A stretch of 64,000 nucleotides of DNA. Origin: Paenibacillus camerounensis (GTDB lineage Bacteria; Bacillota; Bacilli; Paenibacillales; Paenibacillaceae). The notes below the pieces were generated by a model. That model was given only the letters and a program-made list of their open reading frames with translations, made no database searches and was not told the origin of the DNA. The stretch lies in contig NZ_CCDG010000024.1 in NCBI RefSeq assembly GCF_000723885.1, forward strand, positions 1 through 64,000, in the 5' to 3' direction. The position numbers and the translations under genes were made by a program. This document shows, one piece after another, positions 56,227 through 64,000 of the stretch; positions within the stretch are counted from its first letter, which is position 1, and each line of letters starts with the position of its first letter.

Positions 56227-59200
56227 ATGGAACAGAACGCGGAGAGAAGAAGAAGGTTCGAGCTCCTGATGAAGCAGGGCGAAATTCCGCCTGCACTGAT
56301 TGATCCCTATTTTTTGGACGGACAGATTGAGCGGGTAGAGATCAGCCGGGGCAATAAGGACTGGCATATTGTCATCACCAAGAGCAGTCTTGTGCCGGCG
56401 CAGATGTACCGGACATTTTGTTTGAGAATGCGTGAGAAGCTGCAGCATATCGCCAAAGTCAGCTTCCTGTTTGTATATGATGTAGAGAAGGTTGGCAGGC
56501 AGGAGGTTGTACAGGAGTATTGGGGACTGTTCCTGGAATGGGCACAGCGGGAAATTCCTTCGGTTAACGGCTGGCTGACCCGGTCTGCACAGGAGCTTCA
56601 GGACAGTACGCTTGTGCTTAGCCTGAACGATAAGATGTCACTGGAGCTGGCCCGCAAAAAGGGAATCGAAGCCGCCATTATTAAATTTTATAATAAATAT
56701 TTCGGAATGGAACTGAAGGTCAAGCTGCAGATTGCCGAGAATGAGACCAGCAAAGCGGATGCCTATGAGGAATTCCAGCAGAAGCTGCAGCAGGAGCAGC
56801 GTGAAATCGTTGAATTGATGATGATGAACAGTGAACCGGAGGAACCTGAGGACGAAACCGATCCGAACGAAGTGATTAAGCTTCAGGTAGGTTATGAAAT
56901 TAAGGAGCAGGCTACACCGATTCTGCAGATTCAGGACGAAGAGAAGAAAATAACGATTCAGGGAACGATTTTTGGCCTGGAGAGCAAGGAGCTGCGCAAC
57001 GGAAATACGCTGTTCACCTTCTTCATAACAGACTTTACGGATTCTTTGCAGATCAAAATGTTCGCCAAGACCAAGGAAGATCTCAAAATTATGAGCCAGC
57101 TGGCTAATGGCAAGTGGGTCAGAGCGCGCGGCAAGGTTGAATACGACCGGTTCATGCAGATTCCTGAGCTGGTAATGATTCCATCGGATCTGTCCGAGGT
57201 AAACGCACCGCCGGCCCGCAAGGATAATGCCAAGCAAAAACGGGTAGAATTCCACCTGCACACAACAATGAGCACAATGGATGCCGTCACGCCGATTGGT
57301 GAATACATTAAAACTGCCGCCAAATGGGGCCATCCGGCGATTGCTGTTTCCGATCACGGGAACGTGCAGAGTTTTCCGGAAGCCAATCATGCTGTCCATA
57401 AGCATAAAATCAAAATGCTCTACGGTGTGGAAGCCAATGTTGTCAACGATGCGGTCAATATAGTGGAAAATGCACAGCCGATGGATCTCAAGACAGCAAC
57501 CTATGTCGTATTCGATATCGAGACCACCGGTTTGTCCATCACCCGCAATAATATTACCGAGCTTGCTGCTATCAAAATGTGCGAAGGCAAGGAGATCGGC
57601 CGTTATACAACATTCGTTAATCCGCACGAAAAAATCCCGTACCACATCCAGCAGCTGACTAACATCACTGACGAAATGGTCAAGGATGCCCCGGATCTGG
57701 AGCCGGTACTGAAAGACTTTGTCGAGTTTATTGGCGATGCCGTACTGGTTGCCCACAATGCGCGGTTTGATATGGGCTTCATCCAGGCCTCTCTGCGCAA
57801 GCTTGGCCAGCCTGAGCTTCCGAATCCGTCCCTCGATACGCTGGAGCTGGCGCGGCTGCTGTATCCGAGCATGAAGAACCACCGGCTGAATACACTGGCG
57901 GATAAATATAAAGTATTGCTGGAGAGTCATCACCGTGCGATTGATGATACAATTGCGCTCGGCGGCATCCTGACCGGTCTCCTGAACGATGCTGAGAAGC
58001 TGAAGAATCTGACCCGGCTAGAGCGCCTGAATGACTATGTCGGTAATGATCTGTCCAATGTCCGGCCGTTCCACTGCGGAATCTATGCCCTTAATCCTGC
58101 CGGCAAAAAGAACCTGTATAAGCTGATCTCAATGAGCCATACCGAGTACTTTAAGCGCGTGCCGTGTATTCCGAAATCGAAGCTTGAGCAGTACCGCGAC
58201 GGGCTAATCGTTATTTCAGGGTGTGAGCGCGGGGAATTTTTTGAAACGGTGCTCAACAAAACGGTAGAGGAAGCGATGGAGGTTGCCCAGTTCTATGATG
58301 TGCTGGAGATTCAGCCGCTGACGATGTATATGCATCTCGTGGATAAAGGGTTTGTGGCAACGGCTGAGGATTTAAGGGATGTTGTGCGCAAGATCTGCGA
58401 AATCGGCGAACAGATGAACAAACCGGTCATTGCCACGGGCAATGTTCATTATCTGGAGCCGCGCCAAAAGCTGTTCCGTGACATCACCATTCACGGCATT
58501 ACCGGATTCAGTCCGCTGAAGGATCAGGTCAAGCCGGACGCCCATTTCCGGACAACAGATGAAATGCTGACAGAATTTGAATTCCTGGGTGCCGAAAAAG
58601 CGATGGAGGTTGTTGTTACCAACACTGTAGCGCTTGCTGAACGGTTCGAGGAATACGATCTGTTCCCCAGCGATCTGTTCACCCCTAATATTGAAGGGGC
58701 AGACGATGAAATCCGCAGTACCTGCTATAACACGGCTAAATCCATCTATGGTGAGGATCTGCCGGAGGTTGTGGTGGCCCGCCTGGAAAAAGAGCTTGCG
58801 CCGATTATCAAATTCGGTTTCTCTGCCAACTACCTGATCTCTGAGCGGCTTGTTAAAAAGTCTAACCAGGACGGATATCTCGTAGGTTCCCGTGGTTCGG
58901 TCGGCTCGTCTGTAGTCGCGACCTTTCTCGGCATCTCCGAGGTTAATCCGCTGCCGGCCCATTATATTTGCCTGAATCCGGAATGCAAACACAATGAATG
59001 GTTCCTGGACGGCAGCATACCGAGCGGTTTTGACTTGCCGGATAAAGCTTGCCCCGACTGCGGCGGCAGACTGAAGGGGGAAGGCCAGGACATTCCGTTT
59101 GAGACCTTCCTAGGCTTCAAAGGGGACAAGGTGCCCGATATCGACCTTAACTTTTCCGGGGAATACCAGCCGAATGCCCATAACTTTACCAAGACAATGT

Positions 59201-60558
59201 TTGGTCCGGATAACGTATTCCGTGCAGGAACGATTGGTACGGTAGCGGAGAAGACGGCCTTCGGCTTCACCAAGAAGTATGAAGAGCATCACCAGAAGCG
59301 CTGGCGCGGCGCTGAGGTTAACCGCCTGGCTGCAGGCTGTACAGGCGTCAAGCGCAGCACCGGCCAGCATCCCGGCGGGATTGTGGTTCTGCCGGATTAT
59401 ATGGAGATCGAGGATATTACTCCCGTCCAGTTCCCGGCCGATGATGTGACTGCCGAGTGGAAGACGACGCATTTTGATTATCACGCTTTTGACGCCAATC
59501 TGCTGAAGCTTGATATTCTGGGCCACGATGATCCGACTATGATGCGTATGCTGCAGGATCTGACCGGGGTTGATCCGACCACTATACCGATGAATGACCC
59601 GAAGGTTATGAGCATGTTCAATTCGACAGAGGCGCTTGGTGTGCGTCCGGAACAGATCCGGACACCAGTGGCCACCTACGGGGTACCGGAAATGGGGACC
59701 AAATTTGTCCGCCAGATGCTGATTGAATCGAAGCCGTCCAGCTTCGCCGACTTGCTGCAGATTTCAGGACTTTCTCACGGTACGGGGGTATGGCTGGGTA
59801 ATGCGCAGGAGCTGATCAAGAACAACACCTGTAACATTAAGACCGTAATCGGCTGCCGTGACGATATCATGCTGTATCTGATCTATAAGGCGGGTATGGA
59901 TGCCAGTCTGGCCTTTAAAATTACGGAAAGCGTGCGTAAAGGGAAAGGGCTGCCTCCCGAATGGATTGAAGAGATGAAGAAGTGCAAGGTGCCGCAATGG
60001 TATATTGACTCCTGTCTGAAGATCCAATACATGTTCCCGAAGGCGCATGCCGCTGCATATGTAATCTCTGCAGTGCGGACCGCCTACTTCAAGCTGTATC
60101 ATCCGATTGAATATTATGCAACATACTTCTCGGTACGTGCCGCTGATTTTGACATCGAGCTCTGCTGCCAGGGCTATGAAGCGATCAACCGCCAGATCGG
60201 CGAGATTGAAGGCAAGGGCTTCCAGGCGCTGCCAAAAGAAAAAGCGATGCTGCCGGTGCTCGAGATGGCACTGGAAATGACGGCCCGCGGCTTCAGCTTT
60301 AAGAATATCGATCTGTACCATTCCGATGCCAACCGCTTTACTGTTGACGGCAAAAGCCTGATTCCTCCGTTCTCTGCGCTTGCCGGAATCGGTGAGAATG
60401 CGGCAATTAATATTGCTGCCGCCAAGGACGCCGGCGAGTTCCTGTCGATTGAGGATTTCCAGCAGAAATCCAAAGCAAGTAAGACCGTAATAGAGCTGCT
60501 CACCGGCATGGGCTGCTTCCGCGGACTGCCGGAGAGCAACCAGCTGTCGTTATTCTAA
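56227..60558 (+). CDS. polC: DNA polymerase III alpha subunit PolC
   Basis: 1443 residues, Gram-positive replicase with built-in proofreading. N-terminal domain, OB fold near residues 240-330, PHP domain starting VEFHLHTTMSTMDAV (about 340), DEDD exonuclease insertion VFDIETTGLS (about 427) and HNARFDMGF, Cys4 zinc site (CLNPECKHNEW, CPDCGG near 920-950), and catalytic PDIDLNFSGEY (about 970). GGTGGGGGA precedes the ATG. Confidence 0.98.
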   Translation: MEQNAERRRRFELLMKQGEIPPALIDPYFLDGQIERVEISRGNKDWHIVITKSSLVPAQMYRTFCLRMREKLQHIAKVSFLFVYDVEKVGRQEVVQEYWGLFLEWAQREIPSVNGWLTRSAQELQDSTLVLSLNDKMSLELARKKGIEAAIIKFYNKYFGMELKVKLQIAENETSKADAYEEFQQKLQQEQREIVELMMMNSEPEEPEDETDPNEVIKLQVGYEIKEQATPILQIQDEEKKITIQGTIFGLESKELRNGNTLFTFFITDFTDSLQIKMFAKTKEDLKIMSQLANGKWVRARGKVEYDRFMQIPELVMIPSDLSEVNAPPARKDNAKQKRVEFHLHTTMSTMDAVTPIGEYIKTAAKWGHPAIAVSDHGNVQSFPEANHAVHKHKIKMLYGVEANVVNDAVNIVENAQPMDLKTATYVVFDIETTGLSITRNNITELAAIKMCEGKEIGRYTTFVNPHEKIPYHIQQLTNITDEMVKDAPDLEPVLKDFVEFIGDAVLVAHNARFDMGFIQASLRKLGQPELPNPSLDTLELARLLYPSMKNHRLNTLADKYKVLLESHHRAIDDTIALGGILTGLLNDAEKLKNLTRLERLNDYVGNDLSNVRPFHCGIYALNPAGKKNLYKLISMSHTEYFKRVPCIPKSKLEQYRDGLIVISGCERGEFFETVLNKTVEEAMEVAQFYDVLEIQPLTMYMHLVDKGFVATAEDLRDVVRKICEIGEQMNKPVIATGNVHYLEPRQKLFRDITIHGITGFSPLKDQVKPDAHFRTTDEMLTEFEFLGAEKAMEVVVTNTVALAERFEEYDLFPSDLFTPNIEGADDEIRSTCYNTAKSIYGEDLPEVVVARLEKELAPIIKFGFSANYLISERLVKKSNQDGYLVGSRGSVGSSVVATFLGISEVNPLPAHYICLNPECKHNEWFLDGSIPSGFDLPDKACPDCGGRLKGEGQDIPFETFLGFKGDKVPDIDLNFSGEYQPNAHNFTKTMFGPDNVFRAGTIGTVAEKTAFGFTKKYEEHHQKRWRGAEVNRLAAGCTGVKRSTGQHPGGIVVLPDYMEIEDITPVQFPADDVTAEWKTTHFDYHAFDANLLKLDILGHDDPTMMRMLQDLTGVDPTTIPMNDPKVMSMFNSTEALGVRPEQIRTPVATYGVPEMGTKFVRQMLIESKPSSFADLLQISGLSHGTGVWLGNAQELIKNNTCNIKTVIGCRDDIMLYLIYKAGMDASLAFKITESVRKGKGLPPEWIEEMKKCKVPQWYIDSCLKIQYMFPKAHAAAYVISAVRTAYFKLYHPIEYYATYFSVRAADFDIELCCQGYEAINRQIGEIEGKGFQALPKEKAMLPVLEMALEMTARGFSFKNIDLYHSDANRFTVDGKSLIPPFSALAGIGENAAINIAAAKDAGEFLSIEDFQQKSKASKTVIELLTGMGCFRGLPESNQLSLF

Positions 60559-60669
60559 GACCCTAACAAAGTGAAGGGATGGCTCCGGAGAATCACCGGG
60601 CGCTTTTCGGTCTCCCCCTCAATAGGGACCGCGCAAAGCTGTCCCGGACAGGCAGTCAAGGGCTGGTAC
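60559..60669. other. Gap between polC and the rimP promoter
   Basis: Contains a hairpin CGGTC-CCC / GGGACCG (60608-60631) with a bulged T and no T-run. No gene seen; a 66-codon open frame here has no ribosome-binding site and crosses the promoter. Confidence 0.4.
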
Positions 60670-60698
60670 TTGTCAGTGCAGATGCACTATGGTATAAT
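60670..60698 (+). promoter_or_regulatory. Sigma-A promoter of the rimP-nusA-infB operon
   Basis: TTGTCA (60670-60675), 17-base spacer, TATAAT (60693-60698), with TGG before the -10 (extended). One of the best promoters in the window. Confidence 0.9.
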
Positions 60699-60731
60699 TT
60701 TTCTTGGTAATAATGAGATAAGTCCGTTGTG

Positions 60732-60757
60732 TAAAGAGTGGGGAAACCCACTCTTTA
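60732..60757 (+). promoter_or_regulatory. rimP leader hairpin with GAAA tetraloop
   Basis: Perfect 11-bp stem (60732-60742 with 60747-60757) closed by GAAA. No proper T-run follows, so it is more likely an mRNA structural or binding element than a terminator. Confidence 0.6.
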
Positions 60758-60802
60758 TCTTTGGTATATAGCAAAAGACAAGTTCGTGGAGGTAATTTTC
60801 TT

Positions 60803-61270
60803 TTGAGCACACCGAAATCCAAAATCAAACAAACGGTAGAGCAGATGCTCGGGTCCTATCTTGAGGACAATGGTTTCGAACTGGTGGACGTTGAGTACGT
60901 TAAGGAAGGTTCAAACTGGTTTTTGCGCATATTCGTAGATAAAGAAGGCGGCATTGATATTGATGACTGCGGTGCCATCAGCGAATATTTCAGCTCAAAG
61001 CTGGATGAGAACGATCCGATTCCTGAGGCTTATTTCCTGGAGGTTTCCTCACCTGGAGCTGAACGCCCGCTCAAAAAAGCGGCGGATGTAGCCAAAGCTG
61101 TGGGTAAAGACGTATATGTAACGGTTTATGAGCCGATTCAGGGTCTTAAGGAGTTTGAGGGCCGTTTGCTCTCGTTCGAGAATGAGGAACTGCTCATCTC
61201 CGCGGGAAAAAAAGAACATGTTGTGCCGTATGCCAAAGTCGCCAGCGCGAGATTGGCCATTATTTTTTAA
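60803..61270 (+). CDS. rimP: Ribosome maturation factor RimP
   Basis: 155 residues. TTG 60803 chosen: GGAGG (60788-60792) is 10 bases ahead; an in-frame ATG at 60761 lacks a site and lies close to the leader hairpin. LVDVEYVKEGSNWFLRIFVDKEGG and LEVSSPGAERPLKK are diagnostic. Acts in 30S assembly. First gene of the nusA operon. Confidence 0.96.
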   Translation: MSTPKSKIKQTVEQMLGSYLEDNGFELVDVEYVKEGSNWFLRIFVDKEGGIDIDDCGAISEYFSSKLDENDPIPEAYFLEVSSPGAERPLKKAADVAKAVGKDVYVTVYEPIQGLKEFEGRLLSFENEELLISAGKKEHVVPYAKVASARLAIIF

Positions 61271-61296
61271 TGTTTTGAAAGGGGGACCGGAATTTC

Positions 61297-62394
<1,098 letters not shown>

Positions 62395-62425
62395 TTTGGC
62401 TGTTGACTGACGGGAGGCGATTAAA

Positions 62426-62734
62426 ATGAAGCAAAAGAAGGTTCCGCTGCGCAAATGCGTTGCCAGCCAGGAAATGATGCCGAAGAAAGAGCTGATCCGT
62501 GTGGTCCGTACGCCGGACGGCGAAGTGATGATCGATCTGACGGGCAAAAAGTCAGGCCGGGGTGCTTACATCTGCGGTAAACTGGAATGCTTTAAACTGG
62601 CACAAAAGAACAAAGCGCTTGACCGTGCATTAAAATGTCAGGTGAGTCCTGAAATCTATGCCCAGCTGGCAAGGGATTTTGCATCCGTCGAGGAAGAATT
62701 TCTAGCAGCAAAGGACAGTGAGGACAATGAGTAA
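62426..62734 (+). CDS. rnpM: YlxR/RnpM RNase P modulator
   Basis: 102 residues. VPLRKCVASQEMMPKKELIRVVR and SGRGAYICGKLECFKLA are the family core. Small RNA-binding protein of the nusA operon; a role in modulating RNase P is reported in B. subtilis. Confidence 0.95.
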   Translation: MKQKKVPLRKCVASQEMMPKKELIRVVRTPDGEVMIDLTGKKSGRGAYICGKLECFKLAQKNKALDRALKCQVSPEIYAQLARDFASVEEEFLAAKDSEDNE

Positions 62735-63050
62735 AACCCTTTCTTATTTAGGGCTTGCGATGAGAGCAGGCAAGATTGTCACCGGAGATGAGGCTGTGCT
62801 CAAAGCAGTGCGGTCTTCAGAGGCGAAGCTGGTCGTCCTGGCAGGTGACGCTTCAGATAATACCCAAAAAAAGTTCCGTGATAAGTGCGGAACCTACGAT
62901 ATTCCACTAGTAATCGCATTTCACCGGGATGAACTCGGTGCAAGTATTGGTAAGGACCAGCGCGTTGTGCTGGCCGTTACGGATAAAGGATTCGCGGAAA
63001 TGATCTCCAGAACGCTTGGAGATACTGTCGGAGGTGGAGTTATTGACTAA
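62727..63050 (+). CDS. ylxQ: YlxQ, L7Ae-family RNA-binding protein
   Basis: 107 residues. LGLAMRAGKIVTGDEAVLKAVRSSEAKLVVLAGDAS matches the L7Ae/L30e fold. ATG 62727 is preferred over GTG 62718; the 8-base overlap with rnpM indicates coupling. Kink-turn binding is expected for the family. Confidence 0.9.
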   Translation: MSKTLSYLGLAMRAGKIVTGDEAVLKAVRSSEAKLVVLAGDASDNTQKKFRDKCGTYDIPLVIAFHRDELGASIGKDQRVVLAVTDKGFAEMISRTLGDTVGGGVID

Positions 63051-64000
63051 AGAAGATAATAAGGATAAACTGCGCGTGTATGAATACGCGAAATCTCTGA
63101 ATATGAGCAGTAAAGAAATTATTACAATTCTGAAGCGTTTGAATGTTCCTGTGAATAATCATATGAGTGTGATGGAGGACGGCTCCGTAAACAAAGTGGA
63201 GCAGTTCTTTAAGGACATCAAATCAAACGCTGCAGCCAAGCGGGACAACGGCACCAGCAGCCGTCCGGCAGGAGCCGGCACGGTAACCGCCGAACCCCAT
63301 AGTGCTCAGAATGCCAACAAAAATCAACCGGAAAAGCAGGTAGGTATGAACAGTAACCAAAACAACAACCAATCGACAACGTCGTCCAGGCCCCAAAGCG
63401 GACAAGATTCCCGCAGAACCAACTCAGGCTCCACCCAGAATTCCCGCCCGCAGGGCAGCTCAACCGGCGGCAACCGCCCGCAGGGCAGTTCCACTGGTGG
63501 TAGCCGTCCACAAGGCAGCTCAACCGGCGGCAACCGTCCGCAGGGAAGCTCCACTGGCGGCAACCGTCCACAGGGAAGCTCCACTGGCGGCAACCGTCCG
63601 CAAGGCAGCTCCACTGGCGGCAACCGCCCACAAGGCAGCTCCACTGGCGGCAACCGTCCGCAAGGAAGCTCTACTGGCGGTAGCCGTCCTCAAGGAAGCG
63701 GTACAGGCAGTCGTCCTCAAGGACAAGGCGGCAGCGCTCCGCGTACAGACAGCCGTCCGCAAGGACAAGGCGGCGGAGATTTCTCCCGTGGCGGCGACAG
63801 AGGACCGAAGAAGAACACTACGGGTAACAGACCGAACAATAACAGCGGACAAAAACGGTTCGAAGACGGCAGAGGCGGCAATTATCGCGGCCGCGGCAAC
63901 GGCAAGAACGGCCGTGGCGGACGGAACCAGCCAATGGTACAGCGTGAGAAGATTGACAACACCCCTAAGAAGATTATTGTCCGCGGCAGCATGACCGTCG
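63043..64000 (+). CDS. infB: Translation initiation factor IF-2 (3' end outside window)
   Basis: Starts at TTG 63043 with GGAGG (63030-63034) 8 bases upstream, overlapping the ylxQ stop. Residues 1-60 form the IF2_N domain (LRVYEYAKSLNMSSKEIITIL). Then a disordered Asn/Gln/Ser region and a tandem repeat, then RGG-like stretches and the start of KKIIVRGSMTV. The G domain is beyond the window. Delivers fMet-tRNA to the 30S subunit. Confidence 0.96.
   Translation, partial: MTKEDNKDKLRVYEYAKSLNMSSKEIITILKRLNVPVNNHMSVMEDGSVNKVEQFFKDIKSNAAAKRDNGTSSRPAGAGTVTAEPHSAQNANKNQPEKQVGMNSNQNNNQSTTSSRPQSGQDSRRTNSGSTQNSRPQGSSTGGNRPQGSSTGGSRPQGSSTGGNRPQGSSTGGNRPQGSSTGGNRPQGSSTGGNRPQGSSTGGNRPQGSSTGGSRPQGSGTGSRPQGQGGSAPRTDSRPQGQGGGDFSRGGDRGPKKNTTGNRPNNNSGQKRFEDGRGGNYRGRGNGKNGRGGRNQPMVQREKIDNTPKKIIVRGSMTV
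63445..63690 (+). repeat. 30-bp in-frame tandem repeat in infB
   Basis: Eight copies of a unit encoding RPQGSSTGGN or RPQGSSTGGS, with few third-position differences, followed by degenerate copies. Lies in the disordered linker of IF-2. Confidence 0.95.

Noticed and set aside
60571..60771. 66-codon open frame before rimP
   Set aside because: It contains the rimP promoter and leader hairpin and has no ribosome-binding site.
63218..63653. Minus-strand open frames with repeated Pro-Val-Glu-Leu-Pro or Trp-Ser-Cys units
   Set aside because: They are shadows of the IF-2 tandem repeat read on the opposite strand, with no start site or neighbours to support them.
63445..63690. CRISPR-like array
   Set aside because: Unit is 30 bp with no unique spacers, is in frame, and encodes the linker of IF-2.

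Overview
The window is a stretch of a Gram-positive, low-to-mid GC Firmicute chromosome, most likely Paenibacillus or a close relative. The gene order matches the Bacillus subtilis arc ylqG-ylqH-sucCD-dprA-topA-trmFO-hslVU-fla/che-rpsB-tsf-pyrH-frr-uppS-cdsA-dxr-rseP-proS-polC-rimP-nusA-rnpM-ylxQ-infB. Several Paenibacillus-style features sit in it: a DUF342 (FapA) gene after sigD, a TIGR02530-like gene after flgD, and yraN, comM and ohr/ohrR before sucC. Genus assignment is inference from gene order and protein style; no rRNA gene is present to confirm it. Almost every gene is on the + strand; only ohr is on the - strand.

Layout. (1) 1-5848, accessory and DNA-handling genes: the 3' end of a FliK-like gene, a free-standing FlhB C-domain (YlqH), YraN, a zinc-ribbon protein, a metallophosphoesterase, ComM, and the divergent ohr/ohrR organic-peroxide pair. 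(2) 6087-15201, housekeeping: sucCD, dprA, topA, trmFO, hslV, hslU. The xerC and codY genes that occupy this block in B. subtilis are not present here. (3) 15580-44201, one long fla/che cluster of about 33 genes. It runs from flgB through the basal body, C-ring, export gate, hook, FlhF/FlhG and CheB-CheA-CheW-CheC-CheD to sigD. (4) 44232-47220, four poorly characterised genes (FapA/DUF342, a small hydrophilic protein, a SwrB-like membrane protein, a protein with an MltG N-domain-like tail). (5) 47420-56092, translation, lipid and isoprenoid genes: rpsB, tsf, pyrH, frr, uppS, cdsA, dxr, rseP, proS. (6) 56227-64000: polC, then the rimP-nusA-rnpM-ylxQ-infB transcription/translation operon, with infB cut by the window edge.

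How it works together. The fla/che products build the MS ring (FliF), the rod base and hook (FlgB, FlgC, FliE, FlgD, FliK, FlgE), the C ring (FliG, FliM, FliY), and the export gate and ATPase (FlhA, FlhB, FliO, FliP, FliQ, FliR, FliH, FliI, FliJ). They also supply the chemotaxis phosphorelay and the late flagellar sigma factor. Flagellin, the FliD/FliS genes, motAB, flgM, flgK, flgL and cheR are not in the window and must lie elsewhere.

Most interesting signals: structured non-coding stretches. There is a terminator-like hairpin plus a TATAAT box inside the fla/che operon (26407-26482), mutually exclusive pairings upstream of flgB, a leader hairpin that could bury the comM ribosome-binding site, a structured rpsB leader, and large GC-rich palindromes inside the first gene. 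At protein level, ProRS is of the archaeal/eukaryotic type at the locus that holds the bacterial type in B. subtilis. HslV has an unusual N-terminus without the serine of B. subtilis ClpQ. IF-2 carries a 30-bp tandem repeat. No wholly new multi-gene defence or metabolic system was recognised.
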